NCBI GenBank assembly: GCA_033961575.1
Contig: CM066729.1
Location: 96,909,001-96,973,000 of the forward strand
DNA length: 64,000 nucleotides
Source of the DNA: Aselliscus stoliczkanus
Taxonomy: Eukaryota > Chordata > Mammalia > Chiroptera > Hipposideridae
Direction: 5' to 3'
The translations under genes were made by a program, and so were the position numbers. Numbering within the stretch: position 1 is the stretch's first letter; each line of letters opens with the position of its first letter. The notes under the pieces are model-generated. The model had not been told where the DNA came from and searched no databases. It saw only the letters and a list, made by a program, of their open reading frames with translations. Shown in pieces: positions 1 to 12,593 of the stretch.

Positions 1-1118
1 TTCTAAGATAATAAACAAAACTTTTAGAAGAAAAATAGGAGAATTTCTACATGATGTTATAGTCAAAGATTTCTGAACAAGCTGCAAATCACAAAGAAAG
101 TATTAATCATAAATAAAAAGAATTAATAAATTAGACTGTGTTCAATTCAGAACTTCCAACTTTAAGTCAACCATGTGAATGGCCAGCATTCAACATCAGA
201 GATCCTCATGGGGAAACTCTGAGTTATTATTTTTATGCATTTTTTTAAAAATTCACATTTCCATGATTAGTCAGTCTGCTTCCCTCTACATTAGTAAAAC
301 TAACTAAATAAAATGTATCACTATAGCTTTGTTTGTAAACAGACTCAGCAGAAATACTTTTCTATATTAAGACAAAATAAAAACACTGACCACAGTATTT
401 TCAAAATTTGATCCCCAAATTAAATAGTTAGAGGTCATATTCCGTTGCTGTACCTCTCCATCTTAGTCTTGTTGGAGACAAAACCAGTAATCTTTCCTTG
501 AAAGTTTCAAAAGCCAAATTTGAGGTAGCTTAGGAAAAAGTGGTAATTTTTTGGCTCACATAATGTCAAAGGGTATCAATGAGGTAGAGATGGCCAAGAG
601 TTAATAATTTCCAGACTTTCTGTCAATTGTCTTTGTGGTAATTGCATGTTACTTTCATCTTCTCCCACTGCAGATGAGCTTTTTTCCTGAAGACTAGAAC
701 TGGAACAACTTGGAACTCCTGGGCTTATATAATCTCAATTTTCCAGAAAGGAGCAGCCCATTCCCTCAGCTCTGGATCTAAAAATTGAATAAAATGTTCT
801 CCCTTTGACCAATCAGTGTAGTTAAACATGTGAATATATTTAAGAAGACGGTAATACCATTTGGGTGTACTTAGATGCTAGAGTGAAAAGAGGATGAGCT
901 AGTCCCTGAATAGAAGGTACATACTATTCCCCTGATAAGGAAGAGGTATTGGAAGAAAACAACATCTAAGGTCAGGGTCTTTGGTCCGTGGAATGTGTTT
1001 CTGCTATGTTAGCGCATCTTTGCAAGTGAATTAAGTCTGTAAGCAAATACCATGTCTCAACACCATGTTCTCAAAATCGATTAAGGGACCCGTATACATC
1101 ATCCTCACATTAAGTAGT
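1..1118. other. Unique AT-rich sequence, no gene seen
   Basis: No open frame of useful length, no splice-flanked coding segment and no repeat family I recognise. AT-rich, intron- or intergenic-like. Confidence 0.5.
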
Positions 1119-1498
1119 TGTTTGGACTGAACTGTATCCCCCTGAATTTTATATGTTGAAGCTCTAGCTCCTGGTATCTCAGAATGTGACTATATTTGGA
1201 TATAGAGCCTTTAAAGAGGTAATTCAGTTAAAATGGGGTCATTAGGGTGGGGCCCTAATCCAATATGACTGGTGTCAAGAGGAAGAGGTTAGGACCTAGA
1301 CAAACATAGAGGAAAGATCATATGAAGACAGAGGGAGAAGATGACTGTCTGCAAGCCTGGGAGAGAGGCTTCAGAAGAAATAACTCTGAGGTGAGGTCAT
1401 GTTCATTTCTGATGTTTTGCCTGTGAGAAAATAAATTTCTTTGCTCTAAACCACCAGCCTATTATACCTTGTTATGGCAGACCTAGGTAACTAATACA
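1119..1498 (+). mobile_element. MaLR-type (MLT1/MST-like) LTR relic
   Basis: The segment begins TGTTTGGACTGAACTGTATC and ends CTAATACA, giving the TG...CA ends of an LTR. It carries phrases I recognise from mammalian MaLR LTRs: ATATGTTGAAGC, CAGAATGTGACTATATTTGG, GGGTGGGGCCCTAATCCAAT, and GTGAGAAAATAAATTTCT (with a polyA signal) near the end. Length about 380 bp is typical of a solo LTR. No internal gag or pol sequence adjoins it. The exact subfamily is not certain. Confidence 0.75.
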
Positions 1499-3184
1499 GT
1501 ACTTCACTCATATTTATTTCCTTATTAGTCTGTATTAATATTAGACAACTCTTAGGATCAGTTTAAATAGTAGCATATCTTTTGTCTTGCTCTTATTCAG
1601 GCTTTCTTATTATCTCAAATCGTTGTTGTTGTTGTTTTTAATGAGGTCATATGTCAAAGAATTTTTTGCCTTTTCTTATTGTTCCCATTTCTCTGAAGTC
1701 AGTGTGACTTTGTTATTCATTTCTTTAAATAAGCTTATGCTGGCAATAAAATCAAGAGAAGAAATTTAAATTGTCATGCAATGCCCCCTAGGAATATCTA
1801 AATCAGTTATGAAATAATCAAATTTCCTTCCTTTGCAAGACTGAGAATAAGATTTGTGTGCTGTCTAATGGAACCACAAGTGGTGTCGGAAAGAAACAAT
1901 TTTATTTCATATTAAGGTTCTTTACTTTAAAGCAGAACTCTTATTTCTTTACCATAATTCATTTAATCAGTCTGGCAAAGGCAATATATCACAGTTTTCA
2001 ACATTACATTAAACAGATAATCAATAGTTTGAGACAATAAAATGAAATGTTTTCAGCTTTATTAAACTTTGGGGACATGTGGAGCGCAACTGGGAAGTAA
2101 AATAGCATTAAAAGTCAGTTAACATAGCTATTATTGCAAAGTGCGTCTGAGTCACTGCATAGCATGGGGTTTCTGTGGTTATTCAGACAAAATCACATTG
2201 AAAAACAACCATAGCAAAAAAAAAAAAAAAAAAAAAAGAAAGAAGGAAGATGGAACGAGCTGAAATACGTAATTCATCAATTTCCAGAGAATAAGCACTC
2301 ATTTAGTTTTTTTATCAATGTACCATGTTTCTTATTTTTTTATTTTTCATTTTATTTAAAGGCAATTACCTCTCTTACAATTAAAAAAATATTTTACATA
2401 TAGACTATTAGAGTCCAATAAATATCACTGAAAAAGCAATTGAAATTAAGGTTGAAATATAGGCAATTAAAAACCCTTTATGTATAAGGTAGCATGCATA
2501 GTATTTTTCATGCATTAATTTACTTAATGCTCATACCAATCCTCCTAGGGCTGTTTGACAGTAAAGAAACACGAGGCTTAGATGCCTGCACCTACTCTAA
2601 ACTCAGTCAGGCTGAGACTGGTACCATCTCTGCTGCTCGTCCACCTAAAGGACCCAAGCTTCCTGGGGCTCTTTGGCTGTGGATCAGGGAGGTATCATAA
2701 TCAAACACTAGCTAAGGTGCTGACTAAATGGAGAGGGCCCTTTTTCAGGTCATAACCTAACAGGTACTTAATCAGTCATCATCACAAATGGAACAGCTTT
2801 CAAGTGTTCTCTGTTTATAGCTGTAGGTTATTATATTTTTAATGCATGTGAATACTATATTTTGCCTTCTTATTAGCAAATATTTAATTTTTTGATCATC
2901 TAAAGTAATTGGTGATTTTAAAAATATAAGGACAAGATACCTGTATATACTTGGGTCAACCACCGATTAACTTGAATCAATACATTTTGTATTTAAGTTT
3001 TGTTTCACAAACACTGCTAATGTCCAGATATAAAAATAAGATATGTATCCTTGGCTATAGTCTGGGATAAGCTATTCTTTCTAGAAACAGAACTTGATAT
3101 TTATATACCTATTATATCTATTAAAATAAAAACAAATAATTACAATAATTAATGTTCTCTTATGCTGATCTGTGCGAATTTGAA
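1499..3184. other. Unique sequence with an A-run, no gene seen
   Basis: AT-rich sequence with an A-run at about 2216-2236. Short frames of 60-70 codons occur but none has domain-like composition or splice context. No recognised repeat. Confidence 0.45.
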
Positions 3185-3435
3185 GCAGTGTAAGAATGGA
3201 AAAAGCATAGATGTTGGACATGGATATGACTGAGTTTGAATGCACTTCTTTCACTTTCTAGCTGGTTGAATGTGGCTAATTACATTACCTATCTAAGGCT
3301 TTTTTCCACATCTGATGAAAGGAGATTTCACCATTTAACTCCAACTCGGCTTGGGAATATTAAATGAAATACAGTAGAATTCAAGTACATATCACAATGG
3401 CTGGAACATGGCAGGTGATTAATAAGTGCACATTA
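3185..3435 (+). mobile_element. MIR SINE relic
   Basis: The order of degenerate landmarks matches MIR: a GACTGAGTTTGAATGCACTT segment, then CTAGCTGGTTGAATGTGGC, then CTATCTAAGGC...CATCTGATGAAAGG, then TATTAAATGAAAT and GGCTGGAACATGGCAGGTGATTAATAAGTGC. Diverged, as expected of an ancient mammalian-wide SINE. Confidence 0.65.
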
Positions 3436-5354
3436 TTGATATTAGGAGGAGCATCACATTGGAAAGAAGGGGAGACACATGTATTACTGTTGTTGCTGGG
3501 GGTAATTATTGCTGCTGGGGGTATAATAGCCAGTCATTTGCTGTCAAGTTTTTACCGCATATTTTCTCTCTGAACTACAACAATTTTCCTCAAAACCTCT
3601 TATTTTGGAAATACCCCACCTAATGACTTCGGGAGTGACCTCAGAGAAGCAGCTAATAAGGAGTGGGGTGATAACTTATAATTATATATTAGTTCTAATA
3701 ACTAATACTCAAAAGCAAGAACTTTTAGTCTACACTGCCCACACTCCAAACACTCAAGCCCCAAAAAGCCAATGAGGTCTTCCAACACCACTTAATCCAG
3801 CAATCAGCCATTGTACAGCTTATCTTCTCCTCTTAAGCTTACATTATTTTTTACATCAGCTTGATTTCATTTAAAAAAAAAACACATGAAAAGAAGGAAG
3901 ATACCATGTTATATTTATTGGATCCAAAGTTTGTTTCAGGCTGAAGAAAATTTTCTATTGGTTCTGCTATTATGTGTTTCTATTAGAACACATAAGCATT
4001 CTAATCAGGCAGATGATATTAGACTCTGTTAATTAGTGAGAAAATTGAATCAATAAACATTTTTGGTAGTTAGCTAGAAGCTCATTTAAAGCAATACCTT
4101 TAGAACAATGTTAAAATTAGTTTTATTTGTCTGAGTACTGATGGAAAATTCAGGATGATCATGATCTCTAAAGCTCAGCATGAAAAACTAAATCATATGA
4201 CTCTATTCAATAGGGTACTTTCGAGGAGAGAATTCCTTAGTGTATTTTTATTTAAATTTACATTTGCCACCAAGCAAATCTTATCTCCTGAAAAATTGCT
4301 ATAGAACATAGAAGAAAACTTATTTTATTGATAATAATGCAAATTTTGGTGGCCAGTCATCTATCATCTCCACCCATGGATGACTTGCCTGGGTGACTTG
4401 CCTATCATCAGAAGCTTTTTATCTGGAGAAAAAATTTCGATGAAAACATGTTACATAATTGCAGTGTACTTTTCTCACACTCATGCTAAGACTTTTAGGT
4501 CTTAAAGTACAGATACAGCAAATGCCACTAGATTCCCGGGGCAGTAAATTCTCCTGGTTCTTTTGTCCCTACTGCTTACTACTGGACCTGACATATGTTA
4601 GGTGCTTGTCACTTATTTAAATGAATTAATAGTAAATTCACTGACAAAATTTTTTGAAATCACTGACAAACTTTTCAAACAGCAAGGTAAATTCTGGAAA
4701 TAACTAAAAAGCTAAAGGAAAAGAAATCCCTGAGAGAAAAAACATGTTCTTTGAATTCCCTAGACAGCAATAGTATTGGATCACCTTCATTAACTTACTT
4801 AAAACAGTAGAATTTTTAGAGAAGGATTCATCCTTGGAGTTCATACAGCTTAACTAAGAGGAAAATTTTTTCCCGGGACCCCCTTCCTACCTTTGCATGA
4901 TGTCTACAGAGCATGAGCATGGAGAGAGTAACTGCAGTTGGGAGAACTTTTGAAGTCAGCCTTGATGACAGCACAGTGATGACCTGGGACAAAAGGTTGT
5001 TGTTGCTTAGGAGTCTCACTCCACTTTTTCTCCCCACTATGATTTCAAGAGCTAGATGCCATGTTACATCCCAGGAAAAAGGAAAGGGAAGCTGAGAGGC
5101 TAAAGAGCTTATGCTGTTCAAGGGATCAGATTTGAGAACAGATATTTCCCATTTTCCTACTTTGGAGATTTAGATTTACAATTGAAACTTTAAATTTCAG
5201 GGATGCCACAAAGGAACTGTAGAGGCTGCTATGGCTTGAGATTTAATGACTACTATGGGCAAATCCTTGTGTTTTAGGCAGCTGGAACAGGAAAGCATCA
5301 AAAATAAAAAGGTTTCTCAAAGTCATAAATAATGCTAACATCAGAGGAGATATA
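3436..5354. other. Unique sequence, no gene seen
   Basis: Overlapping frames on both strands at 4828-5121 (97 codons on -, 60 on +) show no recognisable domain and look like chance openings. No repeat family recognised. Confidence 0.4.
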
Positions 5355-5520
5355 GAACAGCAGAAAATTCACTGGGCTTTGTAATCATTTGCAGGTGTAA
5401 ATCCTAGTTCAGGTACCCACTAGCTAAAAGTCTCCCTTTATTCATTTGTAATGTAGATTTATAAAAATCCCTAATTCCTAAGATGTGAAAAAGCAATATG
5501 TTATATGCCAAATAAATGAT
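5355..5520 (+). mobile_element. MIR-like SINE relic
   Basis: Contains the MIR-like series AAATCCTAGTTCAGGTACCC, ACTAGCTAAAAGTC and TATTCATTTGTAATGTAGA, ending in TATGCCAAATAAATG. Strongly diverged. Confidence 0.5.
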
Positions 5521-5670
5521 AGCTTTTTGTTCATACTCTTCCTAATTTCAAAATTATGTGAGGCACGATAGATATTATTCTCTTTATTGTCATAATTATC
5601 ATCATCATTATTAGGCAGAAGTAGTGAACAATACACAGGTGACTGTGCTAGAGACACTATGCATGAATAA

Positions 5671-5987
5671 ATAAAACTTTATGTAAGGGCCGGCCAAGTG
5701 GCTCAGTTGGTTAAAAGCTCACTCAAGAGTGTGAGCTGAGCTCTGAGCAACAGCTGTTCGAGGCCAGCCCAAGCTGAGTTGCTGTTGAGCTGCCAACAGG
5801 TGGCAGGATGGCTCAGCTAAAAAAATAAAAATAAAAATAAATAAAAAATAAAACCGTAGGGCCGGCCGAGTGGCACGGTGGTTAAGCGCTGGCTTGGGAA
5901 GCCAGCGGCCCCGGTTCGGTCCCACATATAAGGACCAGTAACACTGCCCTCAAAAAAAAAAATAAAATAAAAATAAAACCGTATGTA
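5671..5987 (+). mobile_element. Nested pair of tRNA-derived SINEs
   Basis: The outer element, 5687-5858, is a VES-like SINE: GGCCGGCCAAGTGGCTCAG head with a body CTGAGCTCTGAGCAACAGC, CTGCCAACAGGTGGCAGG and an A-rich (TAAAA)n tail. The inner element, 5859-5970, is a short SINE of another family: GGCCGGCCGAGTGGCACGGT head, GAAGCCAGCGGCCCCGG, and an end in ACACTGCCCTC plus A-tail. The inner TSD is AAATAAAACCGTA at 5846-5858 and 5971-5983. The outer TSD is ATAAAACTTTATGTA (5671-5685) versus ATAAAACCGTATGTA (5973-5987), two mismatches. The inner copy therefore landed inside the outer copy's 3' duplication. Confidence 0.85.
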
Positions 5988-6929
5988 GACATGATCCAAT
6001 ATTCACCTCTCTCTAGAAAACTCAGAAGAAATTATATTGATTAGCATATTATAAGTCGATATGATGATGCTCTTGGCCCACACTTAGTTGCATAAATATT
6101 TTTGAGGGTTTTATGTTTTTCAAGGTTGGCCATCATAAGCCTGAACTTTATGGAGGTTTCCACATTATCTGCCTTTGTTATTCTGTAAAGACTTCTAAAT
6201 TTCCTAATTTGCCTGTGCTCCAAGGTCATAGAACAGAGCAAATAACCCCATACCCTTGTTCTTATTAGCGTCGTGGTTAGTATTGGTTAGTATAAGTAAA
6301 TTAACTGTCCCACCATCATCTCATTTATGTAAAATATTAATCCAAAACTATAGTTCTTTAGGGCTAACTCTTTTTCTGACTAGTAATCCATCATGTTTAA
6401 AATAAATTGGCAACTGATCAAGCCTCTACCACAGATTACTTCTCTTACTATAATGACTCTTATCTTTGCTCCCGGATATCAGGTCTTTTCCTTATTTAAT
6501 TCATGCTGCACATTAGTGTCAGATAAATCTTTGACACAACTCAGATGTCACTTCTTCTGGTGGCCTTGTTATACCCGCTCTGGTTTAGTTGTGCATATTT
6601 ATACATGTCTATTATTGTGCCTTCCATGTTGTATTACAATAATTTATTCTAGACTACTCTTTAACATTGACTGCAGGGTCTGTGCAAGAAATGTTTATAG
6701 ATAATTTATATAAATCTCCCAAATAGTCAATATCTCCCACCTCTTAGAGTATAAAATCTATAATATTTTTACTGCCTTGCAAATCAATAAAATTCTGACC
6801 CAATTTATCCTAGTCAATCTAGACTCCTCTGTCTCCAATATTACCATGCTTATTTGGTTAAAAAAAAAAAAAAAAAAAAAATTGGTCTTTGCCACAGGTT
6901 TTCCAGGCTCATTAATGCTATCCAAACTC
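5988..6929. other. Unique sequence, no gene seen
   Basis: A 103-codon frame at 6393-6704 (+) is Cys-rich but matches no family I know and lacks splice or start context. A-run at 6860-6880. No gene supported. Confidence 0.4.
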
Positions 6930-7400
6930 ATACTCTTCTTTGAGACCTAAATCAAGTGCCACATGTTATATGAAACTTTTTCCTGGCCATTTTATCATCT
7001 ACTGATGTTCCTTCTCTAAATTTTTATAGCTGTAGCTCAGTGCATGAAAGCTGAGATGTTTTAGTAAGTCTGCCTGAGTTCAACCCTTTGTGATCAGGGC
7101 AAACTTGCTAATATGTTTTGATTCAGTGTCCATCGAGGTAATCAGGTAAGAAAGCGTGCCTACATTAGAGGGTTGTTTTGATAGTTACAGAAGGTAAAGC
7201 ACTCAGCAAAAATTAACTATTGCCACTGCACAGAGTGTATGAATTAAACATATCATAACAGAGTACTTTCTCATTCTAATTCAATTAATGTGTTCATTTT
7301 TTTCTTGGTAAGATTGTGAGCATTTCAAGGACAAGAATTTATACTTTCTTTTTATACCTTACAATATAAAAAAAATTATTTTTACTCAGGACTTAATTTT
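6930..7400 (+). mobile_element. L2 LINE relic split by a MIR
   Basis: An L2 3' region is suggested by TTTGAGACCTAAATCAAGTG and AACTTTTTCCTGGCCATTTT at 6940-7000. It resumes near 7300 with TTGGTAAGATTGTGAGCATT TCAAGGACAAG. Between them, about 7025-7240, lies a MIR-like stretch with GCCTGAGTTCAACCC, GAGGGTTGTTTTGATAG and GTAAAGCACTCAGCA. Both are highly diverged, so boundaries are approximate. Confidence 0.5.
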
Positions 7401-8058
7401 TTTTTCATTTCTTTTGCTATTGGTGAATTAAATAAAAACATTTCATAAGGTAAAAGCTCAATATTTTAAATTATGAAGGTTATTCTCAAAGTCATTACTT
7501 TACCCATTCACCTTATATTTACCAAGAGCTCAAGACTTTGCAAGATAGACTCTTCAAAGTTGTTGATTTTGATTCTTTTCTAAGACAGTTATTTGTGCCA
7601 TTCATAGGCACAGGTCATTTTTTCCCCATGGAAGTGGATCTTCTAATTGCATTTGTCACTGCAATTTCAAGAGGCATAAATATTCTGAGATAGCCCAGAC
7701 CAATGTTCGTTTTTCTTAACTTTTCCAGGAATAATCAGAGAGAATCCCAGTGCAATTTTAAAACTATGAATTTCTATGTAGTGTTCGCTGGCAATCTGCA
7801 AGAAACCAATGTGGGAAAGGTGGGTGTTTTCTTTGAAATGGTATTTTAGAAATTTGTGTACAAAATAAGGAAAATAAAATAAAGGATAACCTCTTCTTTC
7901 CTTACCACCTCAGATGATTTTCTATATGACAATAGCATTATCAGCACTCAGGAACAAAAAAGTCAATCCCATAACTCTTTACATGTTATGTAATTAAATA
8001 TTAAAGGGGATTCTTTGCTGCATGTTTCAGTTAGAAGTAATCTTAAATTGAGCTTAAA
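7401..8058. other. Unique AT-rich sequence, nothing seen
   Basis: No frame, repeat or motif recognised. Confidence 0.4.
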
Positions 8059-8138
8059 TTGGGTGGTTGGAAAAGTCATGACATATTTTGTCTTTGTTTT
8101 TCGTTGCAAAATGTGTCATGACTTTTCTGACAACCCAA
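8059..8138. mobile_element. 80-bp mariner-type MITE
   Basis: An almost perfect palindrome. The left 32 bp (TTGGGTGGTTGGAAAAGTCA...) and the reverse complement of the right 32 bp (TTGGGTTGTCAGAAAAGTCA...) differ at four positions, and the centre is only 16 bp. TTGGGT termini and a TA immediately after the right end fit Tc1/mariner insertion; the left TA appears mutated to AA. There is no transposase, so it would have been mobilised in trans. Confidence 0.75.
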
Positions 8139-11089
8139 TAATATAAGTATATGGATATACATATATCCCTTATTATTGATTATGTCCAATCAATGTTTTT
8201 CTTTAATATAATTTCACTTATCCTCAAATATGTCATTTTATCACTATTTCTTTTATATCAGTACACATATTGCCTCAGTAGAAATTTCACAAAAAAATCA
8301 AACTAGAATTCACATTCAAACTTAGAGGTTTAAAATTCAAATTCTAAGCACAATCAAGGTAATTTAATGTGCTGCTTTGGAAGAAATCCAGAAAAGCATG
8401 TGTCCTTTAGGTTTCCTGGAAAATACCAACTGTTATTGAAAAGGTAAAGCAAATAGTTTTAGAATTATGTAATAATTATAATTTTGTTTATGCACCCAGT
8501 TCATTAAAACATTTTCAGAAACAAAATTTAACATTAAGATAAATGTAATAATGATATTTTTATTATTTATAGGAGTGATTCTTTTTTTTAAGGTAGCTTT
8601 ATCTAAAAATGGGATTTTTAATAAATGGGATTTTAATATCTGGAAAAAGCATCAACATTTAATGCTGTTGCCCTTAACATCCATTTTGAAATTCCCTGAA
8701 AAGTATATTGGAGAGTTCAGAGCTATTATTTTCTCTTATAGATTTAAAAAAAAAAATTTACCATAAAATAATGAATACAATGATTGTACATATTGGGAAT
8801 AGTTAACATAATCCAAGCTACTGTAAAAATAATAACCCTCCTTAATTATAAGTAACCCTGATCATTTCTGGGTGTGAACTATATAAGACTCATTTATTAA
8901 ACTGCAAAATAAATATACCCATACCCTTTATGGATAAAGCATTCATCCTATTACACTGATGTGTGCTTTATAGAAATAGCCCTCTAAAGCAGGATGAAGA
9001 GAACCTGGGCAATGAAGAGGCAATGAATAGAAAAATATTAGGGGATCAGATAACCAAAGAGACAGAGAACATCAAGAGTGAGGGCAAAGTTGAAAGTGGA
9101 CAACTGGTTTGAAACTCTGCACCATAGAGAAATAAGAAACAAATGCAGATAAAACTCATCATGAGTTCTATAGAAAGAAAAATCAGAAGTCTGAGGCAAG
9201 AAGACTTTACAACTAAAGGAGAACTTCTCCAAAACATCATGTTTGTTCTATTTTTCTCACCTGAACACTGAAGTGCACTTAGTGATATCTACAACACATT
9301 CATATTCCAAAATTACAATTGTGACAGTTAATTCCATCTCATTTGACTTGACTGTAAACCCTAAAGTCATCCACAGAATAAATTGTGGCAAAAGTTTTAT
9401 CACCCACAGGGATAAACCACAATGTAAACATACAGACTTAAAGAATTGGTAGTTGGCTAAAAATTCTTGCCTGTGGCTTAGAAGTCTCAGGATTCTAATT
9501 GGGATATAATACTGTCATCCTGTCTTCTGTGTTCTCCCAGAAAAATAACCTGAGGTTTGTTTTGTTTTTAAACACACAGACACAGAGCTTTTGCTAGTTG
9601 TGATATTAAGATGATACCATTTAGGTGAAAAGTTTAACTGAATCTTTTTGAAAGTTTTCTTTGCATATGTAATTTTGCATAGAAAATTGCTCTTGCCGTT
9701 CATCTATATTTTGTCTTCATTTAATTTCTTTACAAACATCATTTTATGTAAATATAAAAGAGGAGAAAATGGCATAAGAAGACAGGTTTAAAGGTATGTT
9801 CAACTCTATAAAAGAAGCGAAGTAACTTTTTTTTTTTGTATCCTAGGTAACTACACAGAGTCCATTTAAGATTCTTGAATTTTATTTTTCATTCTGGCCT
9901 CAGTTAATCTTCTTGACTCTAAAGTCAGCTCCTAGGACAGAATGACAGCCTCACATCCATAATCATAGTTTCTGGTAACTCAGCAGAGCCACAGGCCAAA
10001 ATTCTCTCCCTGGAGAGCAATGAGCCCAGACCCAAAGACGGCTCAGGAGATCGATTGTAATAAAGCTACTATTTCTTTTTCAGAACTATTCAGTCTTAAA
10101 TAAGGAAATGTTTGAACTAAAACCCATGATCTTCAACATATATGACTTCTTAACCTTTCCCAATCTTTGTGAATAGTCTATAGCACAGGATGAGAAGAAA
10201 TTAAGTAGGAAAATTTCAAAGGGCAACTTAATAACTAATTATTGAATAAATGGAAAAATTAATGAGTGAATAGAATGCTGACCTAAGAATGATCACCTAA
10301 TGTAATTACTCAAACTAAATTCAGGTGAAAAAATCAAATGTATATTAAAGATCCTAAATAATTCATTAGAAGGAATCTCAATAGAAAAAAAATATATATA
10401 TATAATTGTATTCCTGTTATGTGTCTGCTTATCAAATAAATGAGAAACATATTTATCTTCTACTAAAGCAAGCTTTCATCAACATGAAGCTCTTTTCAAC
10501 TCTCTTTTTTATCATTAACACTAAGCTACTATGTCAGGAGGGGGTTATTTGAAATAAGATTCTTAGCATTAGTGGGATTTAGTCTTGTGACATTTCTTGT
10601 TTCATGCAGTGTCTTCTGATAACCAGGATCATTTAGAAACTCAAAGTCACTTGAAAATAGGATATCCACATACATCCTCATCATTAGAAATCCTAGTCTA
10701 CCATATAGCAGCAAGTTGAAACACATTCTATGCTATTTCTGGAGACTGGGACTACATGGCATGGAAATTATAGCAGGAGTGAAGGATAAGTAGTAGGCTA
10801 AGAACGATTTTAATTTTGATTTTATACCATTTGAACTTTAGTCATTTTTCCTATTAGTATTTTTATACTAGAAATGACTACTTTAATACTATCCCCAGAT
10901 CCAGAAGGATAACACTTATCTAAGTGATATGTGCCTTTGCTTTTATATATGTTAAATCCTTTCTTGAAGTAATGCTATGACATAATCTCTTTCAACCATT
11001 GTGGTTCATGTCAGATATACTCACTGGAATATCCTGGCCTTTGGTGGCCATGACTCTAGGAGAATGTGTGCTAGGTAGTTAATGGTTTT

Positions 11090-11093
<4 letters not shown>
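8139..11093. other. Long unique stretch, no gene seen
   Basis: Many 60-76 codon frames, none with a supported product. The frame at 9243-9452 (+) contains a Cys/His-rich tail but no real zinc-finger spacing. No repeat family recognised over about 3 kb. Confidence 0.4.

Positions 11094-11136
<43 letters not shown>
11094..11136. repeat. (CA)n microsatellite
   Basis: About 21 uninterrupted CA dinucleotides, long enough to be length-polymorphic. Confidence 0.95.
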
Positions 11137-11139
<3 letters not shown>

Positions 11140-11654
11140 TGGAGGCTAAAGGTCCGTCACAATGTAGAGACCTTAGTTAACATTATCCAGTGCTGCTTAG
11201 AGTAAAGTCCATGGTTACTGTGGGCCATGTCACTAAATTCCATGATTGAAAACACTTCATTCACATATTTACTGTGATAAATCTTGCCCATTTCACAACA
11301 TGCCAGAGATTACCACTAGTGATACTATGCCTATTACAGTCATTTGTTCAACACTCATCAATTGAATGACTATTATATGTCAGTCAAAACCTAGTATTGG
11401 AAATGTCAAAATAAATTTCTGTCCTTCTCTTAAAGAGGTTTTGCATTTCCATGAGCTGATCTCCCATACAGTCTCTCAATGAATAATCTGTCTTACTTTA
11501 TATTGATGATGACTTTTACACCTTTCTCTCATTTCTTTGTGAATGGACTGCTAACTTCTATGATGAACTCAACATTTTAATGAAACAAAGTATAATTTTA
11601 CAAAATAAGCACACTGGCTTCTAGAAACTCTAAAATAAAACCTAGGATATTAAG

Positions 11655-11942
11655 ATTGCTAGAGAGATCCAAGATGGCAGAGCAGATAAACACCATGCTT
11701 GTGTCCTTCTGTGAACACATTAAAATTACAACCAAATTATAGAACAACCAACCTGTAGAACCATCTGTAGTCTAGCCAAACAGAAGTTCTATAATTAAAA
11801 ATATAAAGAAAAGCCCACACCGATACTGATAGCAGGGGCAGAGACACAGAACAGACCCTAACCTCCCTGTGGTGGTTGAGAATCCGGAGGGATATCTCAG
11901 ACTGGTGGAGCAAGGGACCCCAGCTCCCCACACCAGGTTCCC
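11655..11942 (+). mobile_element. L1-C, 5' UTR left part
   Basis: Begins with a CAAGATGGC YY1-like box typical of L1 5' ends and continues with AACACATTAAAATTACAACC, AATTATAGAACAACCAACCT and CAGAAGTTCTATAATTA. The reverse complement of the minus strand L1 5' end at 52.8-53.08 kb matches it closely. The UTR is interrupted at 11,942 by an antisense LTR and resumes at 22,142. A 6-bp duplication GTTCCC / GTTTCC marks the interruption. Confidence 0.8.
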
Positions 11943-12299
11943 TGCAGGGGTCCAGCCTCTGCGAGTCCAGGGGTTCCCTCAGGTGGGGACGGCATCTGCG
12001 AGGCGAAAGAAAGAAGAAAGAAGGGAGAGAGTGGAGACACCGGGCGAGTTTCAGAGAAGAAGTGTCACACTTTATTGTTACAGCATGTCTCCTTTATAGA
12101 CACTATTTACCAAAATCACAGGTCCCAAGTTACGTTTCACATGAGTTTGGTGTTTTCAGTTTCCCAGGATTTTCACAGTCTTTACTTCCCTGTAAGTGTT
12201 CTCTACAGGGTGAACTATGACATACTCTTCTGTTAAAGGATGATCTTGTCTTTTACAATGATAATTTCTATGAGACCCAGACTTAGTTTATGCATATCA

Positions 12300-12465
12300 C
12301 CTAAAGAATGTTTATCATGACTATCTTATGTTAAGGATTGACATATTTCTGTATATCGCCTAAGTTTGTTTACAGTGACTATCTTATGTTAAGGATTGAC
12401 TTATTTTTACATATTGCCTAAAGAGTGTTTACTATAGCTATCTTGACTATCTAGAAATTATCCTA
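12300..12465. repeat. ~58-bp tandem repeats inside the LTR
   Basis: Three consecutive units start with CCTAA at 12,300, 12,359 and 12,417. The first two share GACTATCTTATGTTAAGGAT; the third is degenerate. In LTRs such direct repeats usually sit in U3; no function is claimed here. Confidence 0.8.
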
Positions 12466-12579
12466 AATCCTAGCAGCTAAACACAATCATAAGACTCACA
12501 GGGCGTGTACTTGAGCCATTACTAAGAGACTAGCAGTGGCTATGTTCAGGGTAAAATATCTGAAGTTTATTTCTATGTA

Positions 12580-12593
12580 AATACAATACCTAG
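12580..12593 (+). repeat. Target-site duplication of L1-A, left copy
   Basis: AATACAATACCTAG, identical to 21,492-21,505. The right copy is preceded by extra TACAA units, probably from slippage. This pair defines the L1-A insertion and joins the two LTR halves. Confidence 0.85.

Larger units (their letters stand above)
11943..12593 (-). mobile_element. Class-II-like (ERVK-type) solo LTR, U5 side
   Basis: Read on the minus strand, the complete element (this part plus 21,506-22,141) starts TGTTGAGAGCTGACAGCC and ends GGACCCCTGCA, i.e. TG...CA. An AATAAA polyA signal lies at 12,071-12,076 (seen as TTTATT), followed by a CT-rich R/U5. Total length is about 1.29 kb, with a probable 6-bp target duplication; both fit class II ERVs. 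No internal gag, pro, pol or env was found, so this is a solo LTR. It contains three ~58-bp tandem repeats and is interrupted by L1-A at 12,593. Confidence 0.75.

Noticed and set aside
5861..5935. Possible tRNA gene
   Set aside because: tRNA-like head belongs to a SINE with TSDs; no intact cloverleaf end or terminator outside the repeat.
9243..9452. Possible zinc-finger remnant (NCGKSF...H)
   Set aside because: Only one Cys and no proper C2H2 spacing or linker repeats.
12300..12465. CRISPR-like or satellite array
   Set aside because: Only three degenerate ~58-bp units with no spacers, inside an LTR of a mammalian genome.
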